Numbered from the stretch's first letter, positions 50,242-63,881 are shown. The stretch: DNA of 64,000 nt from Oopsacas minuta (GCA_024704765.1 JAKMXF010000302.1:186001-250000), one strand, 5' to 3'. Program-made: numbers and translations. The notes: generated by a model not told the origin, from the sequence alone.

Positions 50242-53200
50242 ATGAATCAAGAGCCGTCAAATTCTCATGATTGTAACGATACACCAGCTGATGTAAGTTT
50301 ACCTCTTATAGTACAGGAAATTGGTCCTGATGATGACCTATCACCGAGTAACGAAGAAATAGAAAGATTATCCCAATCATTAGTGAACTACGCATCAAAG
50401 CACCAATTATCTCTACGTAACGTACGTAGTATAATAAAACAGCTGCTTACGGATCAGAGACTTATAATATTTGCACAACAACTAGCGGGGGATATTACAG
50501 AGGAATCTTTGAAGATATCAGAAACTAAAACTAGTTCTAAATTGACCCGCTCAAAAAGGAAGGAGCGATCTATTCAGCAAGACGTTACCGGGGAAGGGGG
50601 AGCTACAGCGCTGTTAGATCTTAGCTTTTCAGAAAGAGAAACTTCATCTGATGAGGAATATAATCCTCTGATAGACCTAACTAATAACGAAGAATCGAGA
50701 GATAAGAGTGAGCCACAAGATGACGTAAGCACCCCTTCTTCCCAATCCAGCATAGATCTATCTCCTGAACAAACATTCAATGACATAGACAGTGTATTTC
50801 AACCTCAGAACGACCTATACTATACACCATGTAGCAGCAATGAACAGACAATAGACCCAGACATCCAATCCATAACATATGACGTAAATTCATACAATGA
50901 TGAGATCAAGAGCTACTCAACCCGGTCAAGAGATAACTTGAGACAAAAGTCTCTGTTAGAATTAGAAGCAGATTTAATACAGCCAGATTTACGACCAGAA
51001 TCTCCTGAAGAGTTTTCAAACGGAGGAGACAGCGAGACTTGGAGGAACTGGTTAGCTTCTTTCTTCCTAGCAGACAACTCTGAGAGGAGTGGGAGTGACT
51101 CAGATGATGCAGACTACAACTTCCTACAAGATATCGATAAAGAGATTAATCTCACTGAGAAGAAAGAAGAGTTCAGATACGACTTTCAGGTCAGAATGTT
51201 CGTACGATTTTCTGTGTTCCTTAAAATTATATATTTTCTTAGGTAAGAGTTAGTCAGAGAGAAATACTAGAATTAGTGAACAGTTTAGTTGAGGAGGGTG
51301 GACCATGGGCATCTCTCCCTGATGCTAGTGAGGGGTGCGTTTCTGAGAACGAGTACAACTACAGAGTTGAGAGTGAGAGAGACAATAAACTAACCTTAGA
51401 AGTTTTGGAGAGTGGAGTAGAGCTGACTCCAGAACAAAAGGTATGAAAGTTACAAATTCAAAAGTATAAATATTACATGCTAACGATATGATATTTACAT
51501 TCACATTCCATAACACATGCAAAACTCAATTGGGAATAATACAATTCAGGTGTGGGGGTAATAAAATCACATAAAAGTTTCATGTTCCATACACTAGAAT
51601 ATCAGGAGCTGTAGCTTGTCCTCATGATCCTCAACCATCACTACCCTCCCCTTCCTGTCCACAGCAATACCTTTGGGGGTGCCGAATGAGGGACAAATAG
51701 CCTCACTTCTTTTGCCTGCCCAGTTGAATACTCTAAGCTCTTTCTCCTGTACATCACTCACTAGAATGTGCCCAATCGTGTCCAATGCTAGTGAAAATGG
51801 TTCTTTCAGTTTTATATTGTCAATATCGAATTTACGAATCACTTCTCCATCACGACTGAAACCTAGTACTCCTTTTATTCCGTCATCCAAGACAAAGAAC
51901 ACATCCGCCCACTGAGCAACCTTTAGATCAACTGGTTTAGTAATCTTTCCCTCCCCCAGGAGCCAGCCGAATTCGAATTCAGGGGTGTACACTATTATCC
52001 AGCGTTTAACTTGGTCCACTACAAACACATACCCGTCTTTCCACATGTCTAAGCCTATTGGGCATCTCATAGTATCTTTAGAACCAAATTTCGAAATAAA
52101 CTTGCCACTAAGCGAGAACACCTGTACATTACATTTGACCAGATCTGTAACTAGGACACGGTTATCCCTGCAACAGATGGCATGAGGCATTTGAAAATCT
52201 CCATCACTCTTCCTCTCTTTCCCCCAAGATTTGATATATCCCCCTTCAGTAGAGAACACATCAATACTCTTCGTTCCCTGATTAACTATCAAGATACCGT
52301 TCTCATCATCTATTGCTATTCCAGCTGCTATATGCTTGCCTTTATTAGCGAATAACATTGTCGGTTGATCAATTGTAAAATAATTCCTATTAATACCTAT
52401 TGAGCCGAAATTAACTAGTTCATTCATTACGTCATCATCTACCTTGAATACCAATGGCTCTGCTTCAGGTAATATTATATCATCAGCTGTAACAGAAGAT
52501 TCTAATGTACAACGGATCTGTTCATTTAATTTCTCGTTAATTCTAGCTAGAATATCCCGAGGTGATATCTCAACTGCCTTGCTAGCGAAATTAATATTAT
52601 GATACAACTTGAGTAGAATAGCTGCTACATTTTCAGAGGCTTTCTCTATTTCTTTTCTTCTAATATCATAATGATTGCTAAGTATTTCTGATAAGTACTT
52701 CTCCCGAAGATTTATCTTCTCTCTCAATTCTTGGTATTTCTCACGGATTTCTGACTTTAATTTCTGCTCTTCTGAATCTACATTTTCTATTTGGAATTCA
52801 AACTCTTGCATGAGATTACTCAATGCACTAGCTCTGCTCTGCATCTCTCCTATACTCTGCTTCATCCCATCGTGTTGGTCTTCACAGTAAGATATAGATA
52901 ACGTGTCGCCTCTGGATATGATGTTATGCTCACTCTGATCAGATAGCAATTGATGTGTTTGGATGTCTGCATTACAAAAATACTTCTTACATTGCTGGCA
53001 AAAATGTCCTGCACTATTCGGAGGCGTAACAATACAATTCGTACAGATTATATCATTCGAAAAGTCCATTTCACATTTGGTGATTTGGTAGAGATCTTCT
53101 CCTAACGAGTTATTGAACAACTTTGATATTCCGGTGTTAGGTATAGGAGTAGCATTGAAGCATACAGGACAGTGTATAGAGTTCTTTTGTAGAAATAGAT

Positions 53201-55016
53201 TAATGCATTTGTCGCATAGCGCATGGTAGCAAGCTAGTAGCTTAGTGTTAGGATCACTGTGACAATTGAGACAGCATACTAACTGTTTTACTTCTTCAAG
53301 ACTAATTTGTTCTTCGTTCCCGTTCTCTGCCATAAACCTATTTACAACCAATATATTCACTTACAGTATTTAAACTTTAGGCTAATGGTGTAATGAGATC
53401 CTAAATTGAATATTATTATGTAATCCTAGGTATCATATCAAGAATGCATGAGCCGGCTACAAGTACAGCTTCATCAACATATACAAATTCTATTTCAGAC
53501 ATATCTGCTAAGTATAAACGACCCCCAGCTACAAGATATCAACTCTTATACATGTCGTCTTATCCAAGACTTCTATAGCAATATTTCTACTGAGACACAG
53601 CTATTCCCAATTCCAGGATTAGATGAAGCAATGCAGTTAGTATACTCACCCCCTAAGATAGAATGGAAACACAGAAAAACTAAATTAATTCCTAACTCAG
53701 TTATAAGAATTATGCATGATTATAATATTTTCTGGACTTTTCCTAAACTTCTGCCTCATCAAATACTCATGCCATTAAAGAGATCAGATGACGAACAGAA
53801 AGGAAGAAAATTTGTTCTGGCTGAAGACTGTATGCTTGCATTCGGACTTTCCGTTTTTGGTTTAGTCGATGGGCTCATGAAAATTTGTAAATATGTGTTA
53901 CCGACGAAAACTCCTAAACAAATAATCTCTAGAATTAGAAATCTCTGTTCAAGTCGTTACGATACAAATGTTGTCAAACATTGGAAACAAACGAACGAAC
54001 TTAAAATCCCTTGGAAAGAACTTGAAGAGAGTCATACCAATACAATACCATTATGGGCAAAGCAGTGCTTGGATGAATACAAAAATACAGTCAAAACACA
54101 GCCCAGGAAGAGATCGAGAATTAAGAAAAAGGATGTTTCAAATTGTCAAGCAATCGAACTTTCCCCATCTTTCGTCAATACAATGTTACTCGAGTGTGAT
54201 TCAATTGGGAAAAACCTCTCTCAATGCCATAGACTTGCAATAATGAATATTATCTTTGACATTGACAAGTATCAGACAAGTGCTATTGACAGAAATACAT
54301 TCTATCGTAGATTGGCATCTGGCCTTTGGTGTTTTGTCACTACAGCATTGAGGAAAGATGAACACACTTACTACAAATTAATAGACAGGATAGAAGAGAA
54401 TTCAGATGGAAATATCAACAGGTTAGTGGAGCAGTTAACTACTGTACTAAAGTATCATCCAGCTCTATTATTTCTATTCCTGAAATTCCTTAAAACTCCA
54501 ACCCAGCAGAAAGAAGACCAAACAAGAGCTTTTCTAAAAGCTAAAACATTTATTGATAAAGTACGTGAAAAATTTAAATCAAATCCAGAGAAGGCACTTC
54601 TCGTTTTTAAAACGATTAATAATCTTAGTAAAGACAAACTCCCGAATCAGGAATTACAAAAAGTTATACGGGAAAGTCTAGCAAATTTAGAAGGTTCAGA
54701 TGAGATCTTTAATGAGTGTATTACTGAGAATTGTGAACTGAGCTCTGTCAGTGATGGAGAATACGAGGAAATATATTTTATTGAAAACTCTGCAGAACAA
54801 GATGAAGATAAATACGAATTTGAGGAAATATACTTAGAACCTCCAATTTGCAGTACCACTCAAAACATTGGATCTTCCTCCAAAAAGAGAAAAATCACAA
54901 AGACAAGCAACAAAAAGAAAATTGTAATTAAAAAGCCGAAAAAATGTAAATCTAACAAAAAACAGAATAAATGTAATCCCAATAAAAAGCAAAAACTTAC
55001 CATGTCTGATTCATAA
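50242..55016 (+). CDS. GON4L: GON4L-like (YARP/gon-4) nuclear regulator; host of nested TRIM-NHL gene
   Basis: Three exons (50242-51189, 51243-51440 and 53430-55016) join in phase 0 to 910 residues. Exon 1 is acidic/Ser-rich and ends SDDADYNFLQDIDKE...FRYDFQ; exon 2 starts VRVSQREILELVNSL, as in the conserved GON4L core. Exon 2 ends ELTPEQK and exon 3 begins VSYQECMSRLQVQLHQHIQIL, matching the human segment on both sides. A SANT-like stretch follows: FVLAEDCMLAFGLSVFG, LPTKTPKQIISRIRNLCSS. The Lys-rich tail is nuclear. GON4L is implicated in transcriptional repression with YY1, SIN3A and HDAC1. The protein ends well short of the 2,241-residue human form; C-terminal PAH and Myb-like domains are not seen. 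Intron 2 is 1,989 bp and holds a complete antisense gene. Confidence 0.85.
51594..53333 (-). CDS. TRIM-NHL protein (RING, B-box, coiled coil, NHL propeller)
   Basis: This intronless 579-residue protein begins at the ATG at 53333. The RING finger CLNCHSDPNTKLLACYHALC continues to a CPVC at about residue 58. The B-box is CTNCIVTPPNSAGHFCQQC...C...H (about 95-135). A coiled coil runs over about 165-270, and NHL repeats fill about 320-579 (HAICCRDNRVLVTDLVKCNVQ, GLDMWKDGYVFVVDQVKR, KGIAVDRKGRVVMVEDHEDK). TRIM-NHL proteins are RING E3 ligases that often bind RNA through the propeller; TRIM2, TRIM3 and TRIM71 are the nearest named types, but the filamin domain they carry is missing. The gene lies entirely within GON4L intron 2, antisense, with only 96 bp between its ATG and the GON4L exon-3 boundary. 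Confidence 0.9.
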   Translation of the reverse strand: MAENGNEEQISLEEVKQLVCCLNCHSDPNTKLLACYHALCDKCINLFLQKNSIHCPVCFNATPIPNTGISKLFNNSLGEDLYQITKCEMDFSNDIICTNCIVTPPNSAGHFCQQCKKYFCNADIQTHQLLSDQSEHNIISRGDTLSISYCEDQHDGMKQSIGEMQSRASALSNLMQEFEFQIENVDSEEQKLKSEIREKYQELREKINLREKYLSEILSNHYDIRRKEIEKASENVAAILLKLYHNINFASKAVEISPRDILARINEKLNEQIRCTLESSVTADDIILPEAEPLVFKVDDDVMNELVNFGSIGINRNYFTIDQPTMLFANKGKHIAAGIAIDDENGILIVNQGTKSIDVFSTEGGYIKSWGKERKSDGDFQMPHAICCRDNRVLVTDLVKCNVQVFSLSGKFISKFGSKDTMRCPIGLDMWKDGYVFVVDQVKRWIIVYTPEFEFGWLLGEGKITKPVDLKVAQWADVFFVLDDGIKGVLGFSRDGEVIRKFDIDNIKLKEPFSLALDTIGHILVSDVQEKELRVFNWAGKRSEAICPSFGTPKGIAVDRKGRVVMVEDHEDKLQLLIF

Positions 55017-55306
55017 TCACTTCTAACTTTGTGTAAATTGTTACAATAATATTCTATTATATTTTGCGCTGTTATAACTGTTATATATGTATGTAAGACT
55101 CAAATGTTATTGGAAGAAAACAATTGACTGACAAGTAACATATGGACAGTAATTATTTTAAAGTGTAAAGATGGCTTATATTTATAATTGATTAATTAAT
55201 AAAATGGAGGATATTTTTAGAACAAACTGGCTGAATAAAAGCAACACGCTAATAGCATAGACCATTACAATCCTAAGTAAATAATCACACACTTATACAC
55301 ACAGTT

Positions 55307-56125
55307 TTAAGAATCTTCAACAGCTTTTAAAGGCTCATAAGTACCTTTCCTTCTCTTCTGAGACACTGTAGTAATCTTTCTAACTAGGGATCCTCCAATT
55401 CCTGTACTCTGCTCTGGCTCTTCATCAGAATCGCTAGTAGCGTCATAGCTGAATTTCTCCTCTTTACGAGCTTTTTGATGTTTCTTATAGAAATATACAC
55501 CAATACAGCATAACACCCAGCTAGGGCAAGCAATGATAGCCAGTAACGATGCTACACCCAGAATAATCCAAATAATGTATTTATTCCTCTTGTAGTGATT
55601 AGATACATGCTCAAATATAGGAATACCATCTATTGTTAAACCAGTGTTTTCTCCAGTAATATCTCCATATACGTTAGGCTGAGAACTGTCCTGATTATTG
55701 TCTTGATTGTTATTATCCATTTCATATGAGCTTTGATCATCTGGGGGTGAAAGATCAACGTCAGTGTTTGGTGGACCCATCATGTCGTTATTCATAGGTT
55801 CAAAGTTGTTATTGTTGGTATCAGAGTTCATGTTCTCCATAGATTGAATTTCAGATTCAATCATAGAGAGTTCAGCCTTAACTTCTTGCATTTCGCGTTC
55901 AATACTGCTCAGGTCTATGTCTCTTTTGTTTCGATAAGAATTATACTCATTGCCTTGCGCTAGAACAAACGAAACAATGTGTAGATGGTTAGTATGTAAT
56001 ATACATGCATTAATACGTACCATTTGATATTACTGTCAAGAGGAGAGCGATCACAAACTAGAAAATACAATAGTATATTAGTCAGGTTAGTAATAAACAA
56101 ATAATGATTAACTTACCAGCTTCAT
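55307..56125 (-). CDS. Orphan single-pass type I membrane protein with a 9-nt first coding exon
   Basis: The start is assembled from three exons: 56125-56117 (ATG AAG CTG only), 56057-56021 and 55959-55307, giving 232 residues. Junctions obey GT-AG and create a textbook signal peptide, MKLFVIALLLTVISNA, cleaved before QGNEY. The lumenal part has a heptad-like helix (SIEREMQEVKAELSMIESEI) and an Asn/Asp-rich linker. One TM helix follows (about 145-175, IIWIILGVASLLAIIACPSW). The cytosolic tail is basic and acidic by turns and ends GTYEPLKAVEDS, with a possible Tyr phosphorylation site. I do not recognise a family. It is the third of three minus-strand genes in a row after TGS1 and mL54. Confidence 0.7.
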
Positions 56126-56376
56126 TATCAACCAGACTTATAAAATAATACAATAATTCCTAAGCCATTTTCTTATAATAAATACGTTTCATTCTGCAGG
56201 AGTATGCATGTGATACCACTGATTAGTAGAAGAGTATGTAAGCCGATCTTATGGAGCAATAGGTAATATCTAATGTGATTTGTATTCACGGAAAATTATA
56301 CGCTAATTAGGTAGGTTTATAAGCAGAAATAGAAATTATATGAAGCTTTATTTAATACGTAATAAAAGGTAATAAA

Positions 56377-56811
56377 CTAGCTTTCTTCACTTGGGTAATA
56401 CTTCTCCCAACCAGGCCATCTCTTATCGTAAATTATTTCGATCTGTCTTGCCCTGTTTGCTTCTTTCCTAAGACTCCGTGCATATGTAGGATTTGATGGA
56501 TCTTCTGGTGTCGGGTCTAGGAGTGTCCAGAGCCAATCTGGATACTCTGAGGGTTCCTTAAGCTTGACTTCTTCTCCCTCAGCCAAGAAATTGAGTCCGT
56601 AACATACTTTGTTTAGGTCTACCTCAGGAAAGGGGTCTAATTTATATGATTCCATTGTGAGTTCCTCTGGAGGGGGGGCAGCATCCTTGGTAGCCTTTTT
56701 ACTAGCAAATACGAGTATACTTGGAGTCAGTATGTTTCGTAATTTCGTGAGGAAGAGAGGGGAACTTATTCGAGGGAGTGAACGACAAGATGAAGTGAAG
56801 AGAGAAATCAT
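56377..56811 (-). CDS. MRPL54: Mitochondrial ribosomal protein mL54
   Basis: This intronless 144-residue protein has an Arg/Ser-rich N-terminal transit sequence (about 1-38). The mL54 core follows: NKVCYGLNFLAEGEEVKL, then the diagnostic EYPDWLWTLLD, then a basic helical end (ARSLRKEANRARQIEI). mL54 is a large-subunit mitoribosomal protein near the central protuberance region, about 138 residues in human. It starts 135 bp after the TGS1 stop on the same strand and is preceded by a CTAG 11 nt upstream. Confidence 0.9.
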   Translation of the reverse strand: MISLFTSSCRSLPRISSPLFLTKLRNILTPSILVFASKKATKDAAPPPEELTMESYKLDPFPEVDLNKVCYGLNFLAEGEEVKLKEPSEYPDWLWTLLDPTPEDPSNPTYARSLRKEANRARQIEIIYDKRWPGWEKYYPSEES

Positions 56812-56946
56812 GCTTGAAGAACTAGAATTGACATTTATAATAAAATAAATCTAAGCAACAGTTTACTGTTGTTGAGTATTTAACTCAGGAATCAATTCAC
56901 TAGTTAGTTAGCACATGCAGTAGCTCTAATAATACAAGTAAAATCG

Positions 56947-59487
<2,541 letters not shown>

Positions 59488-59499
59488 TCATTAGTGTAT

Positions 59500-59664
59500 C
59501 GGTTATCAACCTTTTCACCCATGAACCCGGGTTGGGAACCGCTGTATATGTGTAACCTCCACAGACGGGGTAGCAGGGAGGCCTGAACATGCTACCCATT
59601 TGTTGAAGTGAATTTGTATGGGACTAGGAATTTCTTGTCCAGAAGCCCCCCATTTATGGAGGTT
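59500..59664. repeat. Short foldback region with hAT-like terminal motif
   Basis: Two nested structures lie side by side. First, CGGTTATCAACC (59500-59511) pairs at 10 of 12 positions with GGTTGGGAACCG (59530-59541). Read on the minus strand, the right end CAGCGGTTCCCAACC is the classic terminal sequence of many hAT transposons. Second, AACCTCCA (59554-59561) pairs with TGGAGGTT (59657-59664), enclosing a second exact pair GGGTAGCA (59568-59575) and TGCTACCC (59590-59597). No transposase frame or clear 8-bp target duplication is present. A decayed non-autonomous element is the simplest reading. Confidence 0.5.
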
Positions 59665-59806
59665 TACTGTATTCCACAGGTCCTAGGTCTTAACAAACTA
59701 CTGATAACCCATGTTATAATTGGGATATTCAGATGTCATGTGTTTAATTATTGAGCTAACAAAACAACAAATACAAATTCAGAGAATAAGCCTTTATGAA
59801 AGAGAT

Positions 59807-59822
59807 GGCTTTGAAAAAAGCC
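59807..59822 (-). terminator. Histone mRNA 3' stem-loop
   Basis: On the minus strand this reads GGCTTT-TTTC-AAAGCC, a 6-bp stem and 4-nt loop, the canonical replication-dependent histone mRNA end, bound by SLBP. It begins 22 nt after the H2A stop codon. Confidence 0.95.
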
Positions 59823-59843
59823 GGGTTGAGTCGTCACGAGCGT

Positions 59844-60242
59844 TTAGTACTCGATGCTCTGGCTAGATGGCTTCTTAGAGCTCGACTTCTTGGGTAAGAG
59901 TACAGCTTGGATGTTAGGCATAACTCCTCCCTGAGCAATTGTCACACCTGCGAGCAGTTTGTTCAGCTCCTCGTCGTTACGGATGGCTAGTTGGAGATGT
60001 CTCGGGTTGATCCTGGTCTTCTTGTTGTCACGGGCAGCGTTTCCTGCCAATTCTAAGATCTCAGCCCCTAAGTATTCGAGGACAGCTGCCATGTAAACAG
60101 GGGCACCGCCACCCACTCGTACTGCATACCGTCCTTTCCTCAACAGGCGATGGACTCTGCCAACTGGGAATTGTAGGCCAGCTCGGGCGGAGCGACTCTT
60201 GCTCTTTGACTTTGTTTTACCACTTTTTCCACGTCCAGACAT
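59844..60242 (-). CDS. Histone H2A with H2A.X-like but altered C-terminal tail
   Basis: This intronless core histone has 132 residues. The H2A fold is highly conserved: [19 protein letters not shown], the acidic-patch segment ([19 protein letters not shown]), [17 protein letters not shown] and the C-terminal docking domain. The tail ends [11 protein letters not shown]2A.X proteins end SQ(E/D)-aromatic, often as SQSQEY in similar H2A.X-F tails, so here the final S-Q has become S-I while an upstream S-Q remains. A histone stem-loop follows and a TATA box precedes it, marking S-phase expression. It stands alone; no other histone gene is present within the window. Confidence 0.95.
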   Translation of the reverse strand: MSGRGKSGKTKSKSKSRSARAGLQFPVGRVHRLLRKGRYAVRVGGGAPVYMAAVLEYLGAEILELAGNAARDNKKTRINPRHLQLAIRNDEELNKLLAGVTIAQGGVMPNIQAVLLPKKSSSKKPSSQSIEY

Positions 60243-60308
60243 GATATAAATTGATTGATAATATAGGTGTTGAAGGAAGTTATCTAACTAAAAAGCGAGC
60301 AGCAATTG

Positions 60309-60315
60309 TTATATA
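60309..60315 (-). promoter_or_regulatory. TATA box of the H2A gene
   Basis: TATATAA on the minus strand lies 66 bp upstream of the H2A ATG, a normal spacing for a histone gene with a short leader. Confidence 0.6.
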
Positions 60316-60349
60316 GGAGAGCTAGTACTCAAACTGGATTTTGAACTGA

Positions 60350-60354
60350 CCAAT
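60350..60354 (+). promoter_or_regulatory. Inverted CCAAT box upstream of H2A
   Basis: CCAAT on the plus strand (ATTGG toward H2A), within GACCAATCA, lies about 35 bp beyond the TATA box. CCAAT/NF-Y boxes are common in histone promoters. Confidence 0.5.
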
Positions 60355-62182
60355 CAAAATTGAGGAAAGGTTACGAGGCGACATGGCAAAGTGCATTTTC
60401 TGCAATTTAGATTTTCGATTTTAGAATATTATAAGGCTTTTATCCATTGTCTAGGTTTCTTCTGAAAAAAGAAGCAAATCTAACAAAATATGGTTGATAT
60501 CCATCGTATGATCAGTTTACTTTGATTATATAATGTCGCAAAAACAACTTGCCTACTACAGTTATGGAATAGTTCCAAGAAGGGAATATACATATTACTG
60601 ATGTCCTCTACATCGTGATATGTTGCAAAACGTGATAATAAGCACGTGTTCGCCGTTATCATAAAAATCCCTAGGAACTATATACAAATTTATTTCTTTG
60701 ATGTAAAGTAATACATTCGAGAGGTACCTCGGCGTACTAGTAACGCTAAGCGCTTTCACTCCGTTCGATTCAAGTTCGCATAATTAATATATTAAACGCG
60801 ATATCTCTATGCTAATTTGAAAGAGAACATATGTAAGCATTTAGCTGAGCACTTGTAGGAGGTAAGAATCTTTTTTGAACAATAAAAATTCATTCTTGTT
60901 AGTATTTGATCAAATCCACCAGCAAAAGCTTACAGCAATGCATGTTGGTTATGATTAGCATCAAAGGCCCAATAAATTGTTTGGTGCACTAATTAGTGAA
61001 GCAATACATTTATTCTGAGCGAAATTTGCAGATAACAAGTTGTATCTTTCAAGTAAATTCTACAGATCACTCTAGATTTAGACTACGTATATCGATGGAA
61101 GTCAATCTGTACAAATCCCTAACAAACATGAGTAAGATATTAAATAACAAACTATATCATCAGAACTGCTCTCTGTTCTCATGAATATCTATATTTGCAA
61201 GTTGTTAAATTACCTCTAAACCTCATTCTATAAAGAGGAATATAATTATCTAATACATGCTGCTGAGAAGTAGTACAGCAGCTCTGTTCTAGGCACGATC
61301 ATAAATAGGAGAAACCATATACTCATATAATCCCGCCTTAGCGCTTTTTAAGCTACACCCGGTATCCCTAAAATTTGTACTCGTGTCAATTATATATAGA
61401 TTTCTCATATGATTTGACTATCCATGTGATCAGTAATATATCAGTAGGATTTGTTGGGGTAACGTAATTCTAATTGTCCACAAGTAATAGTTCTCAAATT
61501 AAAAGGTCAACACTCCCAGTTGTTATCTAATATTTAAATTAATGACCATAGATAGATTTATACACTAAGGATTTGATATCAGCAGATTTGGAGAGGAAAT
61601 CTGACAATTACACATTCTGTTTACTGTGATTGCATAGGAAATTTAGATAGTAACGACGTAAACAGCAAGTAATGTAAATATATTCTCACAAGTATTATTA
61701 TTAGAATTTAGAAGCACGTCAAAAATGTGAAACCTTTGGAATTTGTTTGCGAGGACAATAAATAACATTTTCGTTACCCTGCAATAATTCCTGAATCTAA
61801 ACTAAACAGGAACAACAATCTTAGGAATGTTGGAATGAAGGGACAAAACAATTTCTACAACTGGTTCATATCGAAATGATGATCAACATTCCTTATCGCA
61901 TTTCATACAACACTCTTGAAATTACGCGAAATTCGCATTTGAATAACTATTTTAGAAATTATAGTCCCCAGGTAACAAACAAGAGGTTTACATTTTCAGC
62001 TATAGTTTTAATGGAAACACTGAGAATTTGAAATAAAGACAGTACATACATAAGTAATACTTATTATAAACTGATAAGAGACCAACTCACAACACAAATA
62101 AGTTCTAAGCAATGATTATAAACGACACAATAACATTGAATTAGATAAGCATAAAAATCCTGTGTTCTCAGTACCGTCAGCC
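60355..62182. other. 1.8-kb intergenic region between H2A and RhoA
   Basis: This is the longest gene-free stretch in the window. It is A+T-rich and probably includes a long RhoA 3' untranslated region next to 62183. A tRNA-SINE-like fragment lies at about 60730-60770. No coding frame with protein-like content was seen. Confidence 0.45.
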
Positions 62183-62864
<682 letters not shown>

Positions 62865-63881
62865 TTATTTATCGAATTATAAAGCTTTGGAATTGAAATT
62901 GAATCAGAAATGTAAAGGATTTTCAGAGTTTATAACATACATTTCAAAAGAGACATCCTTTTATACCTACTCCTTAGTATTAGAGCCTATCTATATTGTA
63001 TTGCTTAGAGCAACAGCCCTAAAAGGTACTCAGGGTAATTGTCCATTTGGAAGCGAATTAATTTGAAATCGCAATAAGCCATCATTATGGAAAGAAGCCA
63101 CGTGGAATGAAATAATCCAATGACTACATATGTAGCTACATTCTAAATAACGCAAATAATTTTTTGATAAATCATTACAATTAGAATCATCAGATTATTC
63201 CTGAGAAATACGTTTGCTGTTTCAGGCATTTTAATAAAGGAATTGTTTTACACTTGAATTGTTAATTATTTGCAAATAATTGTATAACTCAAATGTAACC
63301 CAAGAAATAAACGAGAAAGCAACGTAGATTCTCAAATACCCTCAAGTTTGTATTTACAAAAGAAAATGATAGTGTCACTGAGAACTCCGAACTCTGGGAT
63401 TTTCCCAAAATAAATATCATTTTACGAATCTCAATCAACGAACAATACATTTCAACGAAACTAACAGACAAGTAAATTTCACGACCACTTATTGGTAAAT
63501 GGTCCAATGCAATATACAAACTCGATCAATGAAACCTGTGATTACACCAGTCTTAATTTAGATATAAACTTGTGTAGACCTATTTTTAGAGTTCATTAGC
63601 ACGAAACATTTCTAATTATAATAGAATCTAATAATAATAATAATTAATAAATTGTGAATCCAGAGAACTCTTCAATTATTTCTTGATAATTTGTTGCGTT
63701 AATTAATAACATTATTTGTGTTGAAAATTGCGTAACTATTAATATCCCCGCAACTCAATGAAACAGGCCACTAGCAATAAAAGGATGATAAGCCCCCTGT
63801 TAAAAATTCATTACTAAACACGATTTAATTATTTCAGACATAATATAATGAAAGCTTAAGAGAGATGTCTCTCTTCAACGG
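62865..63881. other. Intergenic between RhoA and the gene at the right edge
   Basis: About 1 kb of A+T-rich sequence should contain the RhoA promoter and the 3' flank of the edge gene. A short (TAA)n tract lies near 63630-63650. Short frames here have no recognisable content. Confidence 0.45.

Noticed and set aside
53448-55016. Reading the GON4L exon 3 as an independent gene starting at its first Met
   Set aside because: The frame extends upstream to a CTAG acceptor at 53429 and continues the GON4L core in phase from exon 2; the Met is internal.
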